Origin: Cenococcum geophilum 1.58
Taxonomy: Eukaryota > Ascomycota > Dothideomycetes > Gloniales > Gloniaceae
NCBI GenBank assembly: GCA_001692895.1
Contig: KV748216.1
Span: forward strand, 744,001-808,000
Reading direction: 5' to 3'
DNA length: 64,000 nucleotides
Part shown: one piece after another, positions 1 through 13,984 of the stretch
Numbering within the stretch: the first letter of the stretch is position 1
Layout: each line of letters opens with the position of its first letter
Notes under the pieces: model-generated
What the model was told of the DNA's origin: nothing
Databases searched by the model: none
What the model saw: the letters and a program-made list of their open reading frames with translations, nothing else
Program-made: the position numbers and the translations under genes

Positions 1-1704
1 TTCGACCTAAAGACGATATAGATAGATGCAGTTAATGTATTTATCTATTGCGATCTTAACGAGGTTATCTATATAAAGCTACTGCTAGGGTTTAATAAAG
101 AAAAGACAGACAAAGTACTGCGCTTAAGAAAAGCCCTATACGGACTATAACGATCACTACTATTATAGCAGAAGAATCTTACGAGCTTATTAAACGAATT
201 GGGTTTTAAAGAAGTACCCTAGGAGCCATATGTTATGCTAAAAGGTAAAATAGTCATCTTCTTCTACGTTAATAATATTGTCTTCTGCTACCGAAAGATA
301 AATAAGAAGAAAGCTTAAGAAGTAATTAAGGAGCTAAGTAAGGAATATTAGATAAGTACCCTTAGCAAGCTAAAATAGTTCCTAGGAATTTATGTGCTAT
401 ATAATTATAGCTAGAGGCTCCTATAGCTATCCTAGGAAGCCTATATTAAGAAGATAGCTAACTAGTATAAAATAGATCTTAGAGGGCGTCTTCTAGACAC
501 TCCTATAGCAGAATCGGAACTCCTTCCTACTAATTACCGTATAATCCGTCCGACGCATCCGTCCCCTAATACAGACCTATTAGTCCGTCCTATATCCCTA
601 CTAGCTTCTATAATGCTATATTAGAGAAAACTAGGTTTAGTACTCTATATAGCTACTATAACGCGTCCGGATATTGCCTTTGCAGTATTATAGCTAGTAA
701 GGTTTAATTAGGACCTAAGCTAAGAGCACTATTAAGCGGTAGATAGAGTTATTTAGTACCTATATGGTATAAGGAGTAGAGTAATCTACTATAGAGGAGA
801 TAAGGAAGGAATAAACGGTAAAGGGAGAGATAAAGGAATACGCGATTAAGGACGAGATGATAGAAGAGATGGTAGAAGTAAAGCGCAATCATTTATCTAT
901 GCTAGCAATGCATTATTTACGGACAATTCCGTCGATAGAAAGAGCTTATAAGGATATATTATAAAGCTATTTAGGGGACTAATCGCCTGGAGAGTAAATA
1001 AGCAGGGTATAGTTATAACGTTAAGTATAAAAGCTAAGTTATTAGCCCTATTACAAATAGTAAAGGAAGCTATCTTTATTAGTAGGCTGTTTAAAGCAAT
1101 AACGTTACAACTAAATAAGCCCTTAATTATTAACTGCAATAATACCTAGACGCTTTAACTAATTATAGAAGATACGGTAAAGCTAATTATAAAGCTCCGA
1201 CACGTTAACATCTATTAATACTGGCTATATTAGGAATACGCAAAGAGACAAGTACGATTTCAATGGATAGCGACGAAGGAGATAATCGCCAATGGACTTA
1301 CAAAGGCCCTGCCCAAGTAGAGGTTTAAGAGCTTTGTTAATATAATTAGAATAGTGGATATTAAGGAGCAGCTAAATAAGGAGAAGCAACTAGAGGACCT
1401 AAGGGAGAATATTAGAGCGAGACGGAAGGATTTAAATAAGATTATAGTTTAATTAACGCATTAACGGACATAAGAAGGTAGCTAGCTTCGTCCTTAACTA
1501 GGTTAAAGCTAAGGGGGTATATTAGATAATCTGTATTCTTAGAGGCGTAGGACATACACGAGTTACATATATAGGTCACGTGCATTATAAATATCTTCGT
1601 TTAAGCCTAGGGGCCCTAGGTCAACTAACGATTAAGACATAATTAAGATCATTAATTAATTAACCCATTTTATTAATGAATAGCTCTATATAAGTTATCT
1701 AATA
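1..1704 (+). mobile_element. Ty1/copia LTR retrotransposon, 3' part (fossil)
   Basis: This is the 3' part of a Copia element cut by the window edge. The first 400 bases read as Copia reverse transcriptase, including the family-typical RKALYGL stretch near 125-150. Bases 640-1330 resemble the Copia RNase H region. A purine tract (about 1505-1519) precedes a 3' LTR at 1520-1704. The reading frame is broken many times (dozens over the full element, by extrapolation), so it is a fossil. It lies inside the minus-strand Gypsy copy V1, whose integrase tail resumes at 1705. The 5 bases after the LTR are AAAAT, but the matching duplication would lie outside the window. The family call is firm; the element's left end is unseen. 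Confidence 0.85.
1520..1704 (+). repeat. 3' LTR of the Copia element
   Basis: About 185 bp. It begins TATTAGATAA and ends TTATCTAATA, which are exact inverted termini of the expected TG...CA type after decay. It follows a G-rich purine tract directly. The partner LTR lies outside the window, so the limits rest on the terminal inverted repeat alone. Confidence 0.75.
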
Positions 1705-3496
1705 AAAATCCTTTACTTAATTTTAAAAGGTTCTAGTCTAATATAGTCTAATTTCTTACTTAGTTATTAACTCTTAAAATTTTTATATAGTAGCTATACT
1801 TTATCTCCCTCCTTAAGATCTGGTCCCTTAGATCTCTTAATATTATAGTACTTTTTTATTCTCTCTTATACTCTCTCTACTAATTCTATAAGGTCTATAT
1901 AATAATTTATTAATATCTTTATTTTTTCTTTAGCTATACTACTCGTTTTCTTTACTTACTATAGTAACAACGATATTCTTGGCTTATATCCGTAATTCGC
2001 TTTAAATAGTGATATACCTATTCCTTTTTAAGGTGTTGTATTATATGTAAACTATATAACTAATAATAGCGATACCTAATTATTCTGTACGTGATTAATA
2101 TAGTGCCTTAAATACTACTCTAGTGTCTAATTTAATCTTTCCGTTTAACCGTCTGTCTGCGGATAATATACAGTAGAAGTTACTGCTCTAACTCCTTGTT
2201 CCGCTAAGAATACCTCCTAAAATGCTGCTATAAATCTTAAATCTCTATTTAATATAATCTTACTTAGTGCTCTATATCTTGCGAATACTTCTTTAATATA
2301 GATTTTAGCAACATCTTCTGCTAATATCTCTTCTGTATACGCTATAAAGTATCCCTACTTTATAAGCTTATCTACTATTACTAAGATTACGTTATAATCT
2401 TGTCCGGTAATAAGGTCCCTTAACCTTAGTAACTTAATAATAAAGTCCTATAATATAACCTCCTATAGTCTCTCTAGTATTTTAATAGGTTATAGCCCTC
2501 CGTATAGCTTATGCCTTATTAGTTTATTTCTTTAGCAATCTAGATATTCCTTTATAACTTTTTATACTAAGCCCTAGATTCTATTAATAATATACTCCTC
2601 CTAGAGTCTTAATACTAAGCCTATAGCTCCATTATATCCTTAAGTTAATCCCCTATAGAATTCTTCTATAAATTGCTCCGCTATGCTTCTTAGGATATAC
2701 TTTACTTCTCGATTTTTGTATATATCCATTTATAAATCTTCTAGCTATACCTTTAGAATTCTTTATTTCTAAAAGCTTTTTAGTGACTTATAAACGCTTT
2801 CTAGTTCTTTCTAAGTTGCTATAATTTTTAGGTAATTATACCTAATTAATCCATCTATATCCTTTCGCAGTAAAGCCCCTAATAGCTTTTCATTGTTCTA
2901 TAGTTTAGCTTTACGGCTTAGAGCGTCTGCCTATATATTATCTATACCCTTAGTATACTAAATCTTAAAATGGTATTTTATAAGCATCTCTGCCTATCTA
3001 ACCTGTCTTTAGTTAAGTTCCTTTATTATTAGGAATCCTATTAAGTTCTTATAATCCGTCTTAACTATAAATAGTTTCTTTATACCTTATAAGAATGCTC
3101 TCTATTTTTTTAATACTATAACTATACCTAATAACTCTTTGTTATAGATGTTATAGTTTAACTCTAGTAGTATTATCTTTTGACTATAATATACTACTAG
3201 GTGCTATCTATTTTAATATTTCTGTATAAAGCACGCCCCTAGTATATAGTTTAATGCATTTATTTCTATAACCGTCTCTAGTCCTAGTTAATAGATTTTA
3301 AGAACTAGCTCTTAGGTAAATAACTCTTTAACTTTCTTAAAGAGTTCTCGCTATTCCTCTTTCTATACCTATAGTTCTTCTTTCTTTATTAATCGCGTAA
3401 ATGGCTTAATATCCTTTAACTACTACGCTATAAACCTTTTGCAGTAATTATAAAACCTTAAGAATGATTTTAACTATATAACGTTCTCTAGTTCTT
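1705..3496 (-). mobile_element. Gypsy element V1, 3' segment (integrase to RNase H, fossil)
   Basis: This is the minus-strand continuation of the Gypsy copy that resumes at 9349. From 3496 downwards it carries the end of the reverse transcriptase/connection region, an RNase H-like zone (about 3300-2940), integrase (about 2750-1900) and the integrase C-terminal part, recognisable by a KGPDLKEGD-like stretch near 1840-1800. The Copia element interrupts it at 1704/1705. The rest, with the 3' LTR, is outside the window. It is heavily broken throughout. Confidence 0.8.
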
Positions 3497-3700
3497 TATT
3501 ACGGTACTAGCAGAACCTGGTAAAACTTCGCGGTCACGTGACTAGAGGACTGTATAAAAGAACCCTACTTCGACCGGCGCTGCTCTTCTTCTCCTTTTCT
3601 TTCTTTAGCTTTAGATCCTTGTTTATAGACAATCTAATTATATAGGCTTGCATGCGTCCTTCTTGCTATACCTATGCCTTAATTAACTGAGTTACTAATA
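3497..3700 (+). repeat. 5' LTR of Gypsy I
   Basis: 204 bp, matching 9145-9348 without gaps. It contains a TATAAAAG box-like stretch about 65 bp in. It is the more decayed copy of the pair. Confidence 0.95.
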
Positions 3701-6700
3701 TTATCTAAAGCTTATCCTACTCTTTCTTCCTAAGAAGGAACTTAAATATATCTACAGGACTATAAATAGGATAAGAACATAGGATAGAACCCTAAGGACA
3801 TTACTAAAACTATAAGGACAGGATAGAACCAAAAGGATATAAATAGAACACGTACTCTAGGAATAGGACACGCACGGACCAGAACCCCTAAAAATAAATA
3901 AATACCGGAAATTACCTAACACCCCTACTACTATGCCATGAAACACAGCAGTAGGTAAAGTAGCTATAGGACCCGTAAATACCTTAGACAAAGAAATAAT
4001 TAATGTTTTAACCCCCTAGGCGGAGCTTGCGGTAGCTAATGCTAAAATTGAACGGCTATGCGAACTGCTCGAAACTAGAGACACCCCTGTATCTTAAGAT
4101 GACCTATTAGATAAACTTGCTACGGTTCTTGAGGCCCTAGCCCAATATACCGCATTATTAAGATCCGCGAAGGTTACGGACCCCCCATTACTTATAGATG
4201 GAACTAACCCTATATTTAATAACTGGAAGCTTTAATTACAGGATAAGCTCAAAGTTAATATAGACCACTTTCTTACTGCTTAAGCTAAAATGGCCTACGT
4301 CTTTGGCCGTACCGGTGGGGACGCACAGACGCATCTACGCCCGCAATACGCCTAAGACTTAGCAGAACCTTTTGTCTTAGAAGAAGAAATAATTAACTAC
4401 CTATCTTCTAATTATAAGGACCCCTTTAAGATATAGAATGCTCGCCTTGATTATAAAAGCCTAAATATAAAAACAACGGAGACCTTTTTAGCCTTCTAGA
4501 CCCGCTTTCTGTACCTAGCCGGCTAAGCTTAAATTTCTTATAAAGACCTACTACTAGACCTCTTTGACAAGCTTACCCTAGACCTACAGCGCGCCGTACT
4601 GCTAGTTTATACTACTGTATAGACGCTAAAGGTACTTATAGACCACTGTCTAGCTATTAACTAAGGCCTTTGTTAAATTAAGGCACGAGCTAAGCGGTAT
4701 AAAGCCAGAAACTCTTTTAACCAGATTACAAGCACTATAAGAACGGCCCGTAGTGCCCCGGCACAATCTATAACTCCTACAGCACTAGCCGTATAGCCCG
4801 CCGTTAATCTAGCAGCTAGCTATGCAGCTAGCCCTACCGCGGGCCCAGTAATTACTCGGCCTATCTATAGCGACCCCTATAAATAGGCTCTAAGCAACTA
4901 AGGAGCTTGCTTCTTATATGGCCAGAAAGACTACATTATAAAAGACTGCCTAATGAAAGCAAAAGCGGACGAGGTTCTGTTGATTTAGGAGGATAGTATA
5001 GAGTTGGAAAAAGAGGAACCCTAGAGAAAGACTCTTCTCTAGGGTTAAAAGGGATCAATATGTCACATGTTAATCTAGGTTGGCTAGTTAGTGAAAGAAG
5101 CTGTACTATTCCTTGTACTTTATTTTGTAATAGATATTAAGTTTTAACCTCTGCTTTAGCTGACTTTAGAGCGAATACCTTTGCCTTAATAGATACCTAG
5201 TGTGCCGTAAAGCTAGCTGACTTTTTAAACGTACCCTTTAAAGAACTACCTAAACTAATTCCTATTTGCAGGTATAATGGACGGATAGGGCCACCTATTA
5301 CAACTATCTTGCGGATTTACCTTTGTGTTAATGGATGAAGGCAGTATAATATCCCCTTTCTTATTACGGACCTAGGAAGCCATAATATGATTTAGGGAGA
5401 AAATGGCTAGCCTATTTAGGCTTACAGCTACTCTAGCCTGAAATCCTACCCCCGACCCCTTCCTTTATAAAAGAAATTAGTATTATAATAGAAAACCTTA
5501 TACGGCCCTAGATCAATACTATTTACTAGGCCGATGCTATATGTAGGGACTAGGCCTTTAAGAAAGATATATAGCTTAATCTATAACGGATCCGTATACT
5601 ACGCCGACTTTAGACTACTAATGTTACGCTACCCGCACTAGAGACCTAGGAAGTCAATAGTAATCTACCTAAGTTCCCTATAGAGAACCTAAGCCCTATA
5701 TAGCTATAAAGGAAGGCTAAGAACACCGGACGCTATACTAAACTAATAGACCGGAAGGATAACTTATGGAAAATGGAATGTGAGCTAAGGAAGATTATAA
5801 ACCTTATACCGCAAAATACGGCCCGATAAAAGTCTGTAAAGAAACCTGCGGACCTCCTACTAGTTAATATCTGCTACATTGGTGCTATAGGATTTTACCG
5901 GAACTTGGTTTAACCTAATACCGTTGCTTTTATAACTAGCTTATACGAAATTGATTAAATAATTAAGGAAAAGGAAAGTGAGCTTAGCGGATAGGAAAAC
6001 GAGCTTATAGACGAAGAGCTAGTAGAATAAAAACTACCCTATTAATACTGGAAATTTAAGGACGTATTCTCTAAGGCAGCGTTTAATATACTCCTGCCTT
6101 ACTGACCGTATGACTATAAGATTGAGATTAAGCCAGATAAAGAAAACACCCTTGGCTTTAGCCCCCTTTACTAGCAGTCTACTGCTAAATTGTAGGCCAT
6201 AAAGTAGTACCTTATTAATAACCTAGATAAGGGCTTTATTGAGCCTAGCCAAGCCCCTTTTAACTCGCCTATTCTCTTTGCAAAAAAGCTAAATAGAGGA
6301 CTCTGTTTCTATATTAACTACTATAAGCTAAATAATATAACCCGCAAGGACCGCTATCTACTACCCCTACTTAATAAGACTTTAGCCCAAATAAGTAGAG
6401 CTAAGGTCTTTATAAAGCTTAATATCTATTAGGCCTTCCACCAAATTAGGATAAACCCTAGATCTAAGGATCTTACTACATTTTGGACCTGTTATAGAAC
6501 GTATAAATATAAAGTACTTCCTTTTGGACTAACTAACGGACTGGCTACGTACTAGCGGTATATAAATAACGTACTCTTTAACTACCTTAATGACTTCTAT
6601 ACGGCCTACCTAGACGATATTATAATCTACTCTGAGAATAAGCTAGAACACAAGGAGCACGTCTATAAAGTCCTACAACAGCTCCGCGAGGCTGGCCTCT

Positions 6701-9144
6701 AGGCCAATATTAAGAAGTTGGAGTTTAGTGTTAAGCGTACAAAGTACCTAAGGTTTATTATTAGTACGGATGGAATTAAAACCAACCTAGAGAAAACGGC
6801 TGCAATTACCTAGTGGGCACCCCTACAGACCGTAAAGGGAGTATAATCGTTTCTAGGTTTCTGTAACTTCTACCGACGCTTTATTAAGGACTACAGCAAG
6901 ATTGCTAGGCCTCTTAACCACCTTACCTGAAAAGACTAGCCCTTCTACTTCAACACTGTATATAGGCAGGCCTTTAATAAGCTTAAGGAACGACTGGTCT
7001 CTGCTCCCTTACTCGCCCACTTTAACCTAGAACGGCCCTTAATGCTAGAGACTAATGCCTTAGATGGCGTAATAGCTGGTATTTTCTCCCAGAAGTAACC
7101 AGACGGAGAATAGCACCCTATTATATACTATTCAAAAACTATAGTGGATGCTAAGCTAAACTACCCTATCCACGATAAAGAAATGCTAGCTATTATCTTT
7201 AGCTTTTAGTACTAGCGTATACAGCTAAAAGGGACCCTTAAACCTATCTAGGTAGTTTTAGATCACTAGGCCTTACAATATTTTATAATAATAAAGGCCC
7301 TTACGGCCCGGCAGGCGTAATAGGCGGACATCCTATCCTAGTTTAACTTCTTAATTATATATAGGCCAGGCGCTATAAACCGTGCGGACGCCCTTATAAG
7401 GCGTAGATAGGACCTAGATAACTAGATGGCTATAAAGATCTTATTACGGACCCAAATACTACTATAACTATAGCACCTTAACCCCCGGATATAGGCAGAA
7501 CTAAATATAGACTCTTTAGACGCCGAGATATGCCCTATTAACTCTATGGAACTTGACCTTATTAATAAACTGCTATAGGCAAACCGTACGGCCTCTTCTC
7601 TATAGGAGTACTATAAAAAGACAAAGGACGCTATAAGCCTATGGTCCCTTAAAAATAGACTACTTAAGTACCGTAAACGGCTAATGGTAGCTAAGGAACA
7701 GAACTTACGGACTTAACTTATTGCCGAAGCACATGCCTAGGTCTCTACGGCCTACCCTGGAAAAAATAAGACCCGTAAGATTATTAGTGGCCGCTATTAC
7801 TGGCCCGGAATGGTTATAGATATTAACCGCTATGTACGGAACTGTAACGACTGCTATAGGTTTATAATCCCACGAGATAAGACCCTAGGACTATTAAAGC
7901 CACTCCTAATACTAGAACGCCCCTAGCAGCATATTTCAATAGACTTCCACAAGCTACCTCCAGACTGTAACGGATACGATATGGTTATAATTCTAGTTAA
8001 CCGCTTTGGCAAGCGCCCGTTCTTAATTCCCTGTCACAAGAATATTAATGCTAAAGAGGCGGCCCGACTATATATCCACTATGTCTACCAAATTTATGGA
8101 CCACTAGACACTATCGTATCTAATTAAGGGCCGCAGTTTATATTAGCCTTCTAGAACGAGTTTATCTAGATCTTAGGCATTAGGTTAAAGCTTTCTATAG
8201 TATACTACCCCTAGATAGACGGTCAGACGGAGATTATAAATTAATACTTGGACTAGAGACTTCGGCCCTTTATTAACTGCTTCTAGAATAACTAGGGCGA
8301 ACTGCTACCCCTAATAAACTACGCCCAGGCAACCTTACCCCACAACTCTACGGGATTTGCACCTATCTAACTAGAAATGGGGTATTTACCCTGAACAAGC
8401 TTTAATTGGGATAGGCTAGAAGGACCACGGACCGTACGCGAGAAACTATCTTATAAGGAAGCCTAGCAGTACGCCAAGCGCTTAGAGGAAGCCTAGACGG
8501 TAGCCCGTATAAATCTAGAAAAGGCCTAGAAATTAATAAAACAGTAAGCAAATAAGCACAGGCGCGAGCCCGACTTTACTATAAATAATATAGTTTGGGT
8601 TATAACAAAGAACTAGAAGACGGAACGGCCTAGCTATAAGCTAGACTATTAGATAGCGGGACCGTACGAGGTCCTTAAGAAGATAGGTAACTTGTATAAA
8701 GTAAAGCTCCCGGATTTAATTAAGGTTCACCCCGTTTTCTTGCCGGATAAGCTACGAAAAGCTGCAAACGACCTATTACCTAGATAAAAGAACGAACCTC
8801 CCCTACCAATTTAAGTTAATGGCGACGACGAATGGGAAATTAAAGAAGTACTGGCCTATAAACTAGTAAGGAAAACGCTAAAGTACCGTATTAGTTAGAA
8901 AGGCTATAACCTAAACCCTACCTAGTACCCTGTATAGAACTTTATTAGTAGTCCCTATAAGCTTTAAGAATTCTATAGCTGTTACCCTAATGAACTAGGA
9001 CCCCTAAAGTACCTAGATGAGTGGATAGAGTGCTAGTATAGCGAAGATAATAAGCTACCGGAAGAATATAAAGATAAGAACGCCCTATAGGCATAATATA
9101 GATATATAAAGCCTAAGGGCAGGCTTTTGCGGAGGGGGGGGTAA

Positions 9145-9348
9145 TGTTACGGTACTGGCAGAACCTGGCAGAACTTCGCGGTTATGTGACTAGAGGACCG
9201 TATAAAAGAACCCTACTTCGACCGGCGCTGCTCTTCTTCTCCTTTCCTTTCTTTAGCTTTAGATCCTCGTTTATAGACAATCCAATTATACAGGCTTGCA
9301 TGCGTCCTTCTTGCTATGCCCATGCCTTGATTGACTGAGTCGCTAACA
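9145..9348 (+). repeat. 3' LTR of Gypsy I
   Basis: 204 bp with TG...CA ends, directly after a G-run purine tract. The duplication TTCTT follows it. It is less A+T-shifted than its partner. Confidence 0.95.
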
Positions 9349-12300
9349 TTCTTACTAATTTACTATAGCCTTAATCTTCTTTAAATCTATACTAAGTTAG
9401 CCTAGTTTAATAATAAATCTAATAAAATCGGTCTTCCTGGTAAAGAACTTATATTTCTTAATTGCTACTAGCATCTGTTCTTTTTATAGTCTCTTTAAAA
9501 CCTATTTAACGTGTTCCCTATATTCTTCCTTAGTTATTAAGTAGATAATAATATCGTTAAGGTATACTATAATAAATTCATCTAAGTGTTCTTCTAATAT
9601 ATTGTTAATACGCTTCTAGAACGTTGCTAATGCGTTTATAAGCCCGAATTGTATAACTAATAGTTTATATAGTCCTTCCTTTAACCTAAAGGCTGCCTTT
9701 TATTTATTGCCTTTCTTAATCCTAATCTAATAGTACGCCTATCTTAGATCTATCTTTATAAAGATTTGCGCGTTACCTATCCTGTTTTAGATTTCGCTAA
9801 TTAAGGATAAAGGATACCTGTCCTTCCTAGTAATGCTATTTAACTATTTATAGTTAATATATAGCCTTAGTTTGCCATTTTTTTTAATATGAATAGTACT
9901 AGATAACCCGCTAATGACTATAATAATCTAATATATCCCTTTTGTAGATTTTCCTAAATAAACTCTTTTAACGCTCTTCCTTCTTCTTTAATAAGCTTAT
10001 AGATTAGAAAGAACCTTAGACTTATTTTTAGTTCTAATTTTATCTTATAGTCCTATACTATATACTCTAATAGCTTCTTACTTTCTAATAACTATAGTTT
10101 CTTGCCGTACTTATAGTATCTCTTTAGTATATAACTTAAGCCTTGCTTAGTCTCTTTATATATCGCTCCAACTTAGTATTATACTAATTTAGCTTATTAT
10201 CGCGTCTTATGGCGTTAAGTATCCCTAATATTGACCTGACCTATAACCCAATCAATCTTTAGATTGTATTTCTGTAACTAAGGCATTCCTAGTACTACCT
10301 TATTATTCCCCAATAGTAATATATTAAAAGATATCTTAATCTATCTCCCTTTAATGGTTAACTAAATAGGTCCTATTTTAAGGTTAATAATACCTCCTCC
10401 GTAGGCTATTAGATCCCCTAAAATTGTTACTAATAAATAAGGCTACTCCTTTTACCTATATAGTAATCCCATTCTTTTAACTGCTGCTAGCAAGATATAG
10501 TTCCTTATTGCTCCACTATCTACTAATACCTTAAACTGTTAATCTTACTAATTAACTTATAAATTTAGGTGCCGACCTTGAATTTCTTTAAGGGTCTAAG
10601 GCTCTACTACTGGCTCCCTCTAATTTTATAAGCCTCCACTTTTCCTAACTATTAGCTGCTTAATCCTATTTATATTTGGTCTAACTTAAGCCAATACTTA
10701 GTTCGCTTTTTATCTTTAATATACTATAGATATATATTCTCTAGGCATTCCCACTATTATTATCTATTTAGGCATTCTTTTATAAGGAATCTTTCTAGCT
10801 AAAGTGTTAAGTCTCCTAACTCCTAAACTTCTACTAAATGCTAACTATATATATATTTGGCATTTTTGTACCTTTATTCTTTTACTAACCAATATATTTT
10901 TATAGGGTACTTTTAGTACTTATTCTTTAGTGCTTTATGTATATTATATATATTATCTATATATACGATCTATACTAATATATAATACGCTTAGTGTCTT
11001 AGGTTAACTCTTAGCTCGTCTTTATCCTTAAGTTTAAATCTTTCCCGTGTTAATCTAAACGTTATAACTTTATTCGTAGGTACTAAGATACGTCTTTTGT
11101 TTTTCTAGTCCTCTAAACGCTCCTCTAGATCTTTTAACGTTATAATTAAGGCTCCTTTAATATAATTTATAGCCTTTTCCATAATCGGGTAGTCTTAAAT
11201 AACTTTTTTGTCTAACTATATATAAAAATCTTCCTACTTATTATTATGCCTTTGCCTATACCACTTTTAGTATAGCTACTAAAGTATATACGGCTTGTCC
11301 GTAAGGAAGTATCTTCTTATTACTGCGTTGTAATAGCCTTTAGTGTGTCGTTCCTTAAATCTAGTTAGGATTTCTAAATCCTTTTCTTATTTTAGTTCGA
11401 TAAGCTACTTAGCTCTTAGTATACCTGCCCTAGGCCTATTAGTAATTCTTTATACTAGCGCTCTATCCCTTATATATCCTAATGTACTAGATCTTTTATC
11501 TAGTTTCTGTTCTTGCTATAAGGTAATTCTTGCTTTAAATTCCTCTATAGTTTCTTTCCTTTTATGTCTTATAAGTAGATCCTTAAAGTCTGCTTGCTTC
11601 TTAATCTTAGTATTAACTTTTTGATCTTTAGGCTGAACACTATATTTTCCTAGTAAGTCCTCTAGGTCTATATATCTATCTCCTAGTCTAGTTACTATTT
11701 ATACTATAGATTCTCTAATCTTGTTAATGGTCCTTATTTATATCTTAAAGTCTTAGTTCTATAGAATTCTTAATTCTAGGCTTACTTCTTTCTTAAGCAT
11801 TGCTCCAGCCTTAGTTTAACTAGGCTTACTTAGTGTTCTTATCTTGTTTTAAAAATCTTAAATTTCACTTATCTTATCTTAAGAGTCTTATACCTATGGG
11901 AAACTTTGTCCCGAGCTTATTCGTATATCTTTAAACTAAGCTACTGCTCTACTCTACCGGTTATTGTTTATTGTGGGTCCCTAAGCTTGCCTTATCTCGT
12001 CTTAAGAATCTTAGTCGTCTTTTATTTTATCTTAAGAATCTTAAGCCTTTAGCCTTTTGCCTTTATTGAGTGCCGAAATAGTTCGCTGTCCTACTTCTCT
12101 TACGTCTTATAAAGCGATAGATATCGTATCTAGTAGGGTCTCGATCCCTAGTAATATTCCCTATTTTATAGTGGAATTATCCTCTAACTCTTATATAACA
12201 TTTTTAAGGTCTGCTTGCTTCTAGTAAGCGGCTCTTATTGCCTTATTATTATAAAATATTTTACCCTCGTCGAATTCATTATCCTTAATGTCCGATCTGC

Positions 12301-13963
12301 GAACTAGTTTATTAATTCCTTTATATTTTGCTAAATGTGGCTTCTATAGCTAATAGCTTACGCTATATTTAGCGTCCTTATAAATTCGGTATACGTTATT
12401 ATAGTAAAACGCGAAACTTCTAATTAAACATTCTTTTGTTCCTTACAGTACACCATTATATATATCTCCTGCTGTTGGTCTAGTTCCCTTTATTATATAG
12501 TGACTCTAACTATCTTTATAATCCCTCGCGAAGTAATTCTATTTCCCGCAATTTATATAAGCTCCTTCTCTAAACTATTAACTTTGCTATAGAGTCCGCC
12601 TAAACGTCTTCTGCTGCTAAGATCCCTAGTTTAGCCTCTACTCCTTAGTTCTATAATTACTAAATCCTTAACCTCTAGGTTTCTATAGTTTCTTACTCTA
12701 TCTCTTATAGGCTTCTTTAGTACTACTTAGGTCTATTAGCTTTACGCTATACTATAGTTTCTAACTTAGCTTTAGTTATTACGTGCTCTGCGCCTTATAT
12801 AACTATAAAACTCTATTCTAACCTCTCTTAGCCTATTCCCTTTAGTAGATCTAATTATTGATCTTAATCGCTTAATTTATTAGGTCCCTTAGGGTGTCCG
12901 TATCTTCTATTAAGATAATTATATCCTAAACTTTAGCCTTAAGTTTTTGCTTATACTGTGCTATAAGCGCCCTATTATTCTACTTAACTTATATTGCTAA
13001 CGTCTGGAACTGCATTGTATACTTAATTACTGAGATTTATTGCGTAATGTCTTAGAGTTTTTTTTCCGCCGTAGTTACTGCCTCTAGGTCTCCGAATATT
13101 TATATAAGTTGCTCTATAAATCCAATCTAGCTTAAGAACATAAACCGTACTTCTTAGTTTATAGTTATTATTCCGTTTACCTAAATTTCCGTAAGGTAAG
13201 GCTTAAACTATTTAAGTGCTCTCCCTATTAGAAACAATCCCGTATACGCTACTTAATCTATAGGTATAGCTAGCTTAGCTCCTTCTTGCGCGACCTTAAA
13301 GTATATTTGCGTAAGAAATCCTTTAAGCTTTAATCTCTCTCCTAAGTACCTTTTAATCGATAGTAACTTAACCTTTACTACGCCTATCCCGTTAATCCTA
13401 TTTTTTAACATTACATTATTTTCTATTAACTGGTTAATTATCTCTTATAGTTATCTAACCGTTATAGGTTACTGCGAGTTAGTGTTTGCTATACTGGTGT
13501 CGTTACCTAACCTTAATATAGTTGCCGCCGTTAATGGCGTTGTAGTGGCTGCTTTTGGTGGTATATTATTTAACTTTTTGTATTTAATACTATAACTAGG
13601 TAGTAATTGTGTAATAAAACCTTATAGTAAGAACTACGATAGGCTTATTATTAGGCTAGGTATATAGGAAATACAAGTATAAAAGTCAACAATGTAATAA
13701 TAACTAGTGGAGTAGTTGCCTAATAGATTAACTCTAATTATATTTTGAGAATTACTATAAGGAAGGAACTATCTAGGTAGGGACTAAGGGTCCTTAAATA
13801 CATAACCGTACTCTTATAAAATCCTTCTTGTACATAATATACGTCTTATACGTAAGGTACGTAAGTTCCTCTTATTCCTCTTGTTTAATACGTAGCATAT
13901 TATATAACCTTAGTTACTATTCCTTATCACATAGTTCTACCGGCTCTATTCTAGACCGTGCTT
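9349..13963 (-). mobile_element. Gypsy element V1, middle and 5' segment (fossil)
   Basis: This is the minus-strand body of V1. From high to low coordinates it reads as 5' LTR/leader (13963 down to about 13620), gag-like region (about 13560-12200), protease region (about 10600-10430) and reverse transcriptase (about 10000-9349), where a YLNDIIIY stretch lies near 9560. The frame continues at 3496 across Gypsy I. A second copy, V2 (29573-33950), matches it nearly base for base over the shared part. It is broken throughout. The 5' LTR is split by insert R and ends at 17105. Confidence 0.88.
13951..13963. repeat. Target-site duplication of insert R, left copy
   Basis: The 13 bases CTAGACCGTGCTT occur here and again at 17022-17034. 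In the related copy V2, a single version of the sequence runs uninterrupted near 33875-33885. Confidence 0.9.
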
Positions 13964-13984
13964 TTTTTTTTCTTTTTTTTTTTT
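13962..13984 (-). repeat. Oligo-T tract (poly(A) tail of insert R on the minus strand)
   Basis: A T-run of about 23 bases with one C. It abuts the left target-site duplication, and its first T's overlap it. It fixes the orientation of insert R. Confidence 0.85.

Larger units (their letters stand above)
3497..9348 (+). mobile_element. Gypsy I: full-length LTR retrotransposon (fossil)
   Basis: This is a full-length but dead chromovirus-like Gypsy of 5852 bp, with 204-bp LTRs flanked by the perfect duplication TTCTT (3492-3496 and 9349-9353). Order of parts: gag (about 3920-5000, with a CCHC-type knuckle near 4905-4960), protease (about 5180-5420), reverse transcriptase (about 6117-6830, YLDD at 6607-6618), RNase H (about 6930-7330), integrase (zinc-binding part about 7700-7870, core about 7915-8400, C-terminal part 8590-8790), a chromodomain-like tail (about 8825-9030) and a purine tract at 9130-9141. 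Coding frames carry dozens of breaks. It sits in the reverse-transcriptase region of V1. The two LTRs differ at about 18 sites, all transitions with no gaps, so RIP rather than time may explain most of the divergence. Confidence 0.95.

Noticed and set aside
11343-11664. 93-codon plus-strand open frame in V1
   Set aside because: It is antisense to the gag-pol region of the minus-strand V element. The matching frame at 31449-31664 in V2 arises in the same way.
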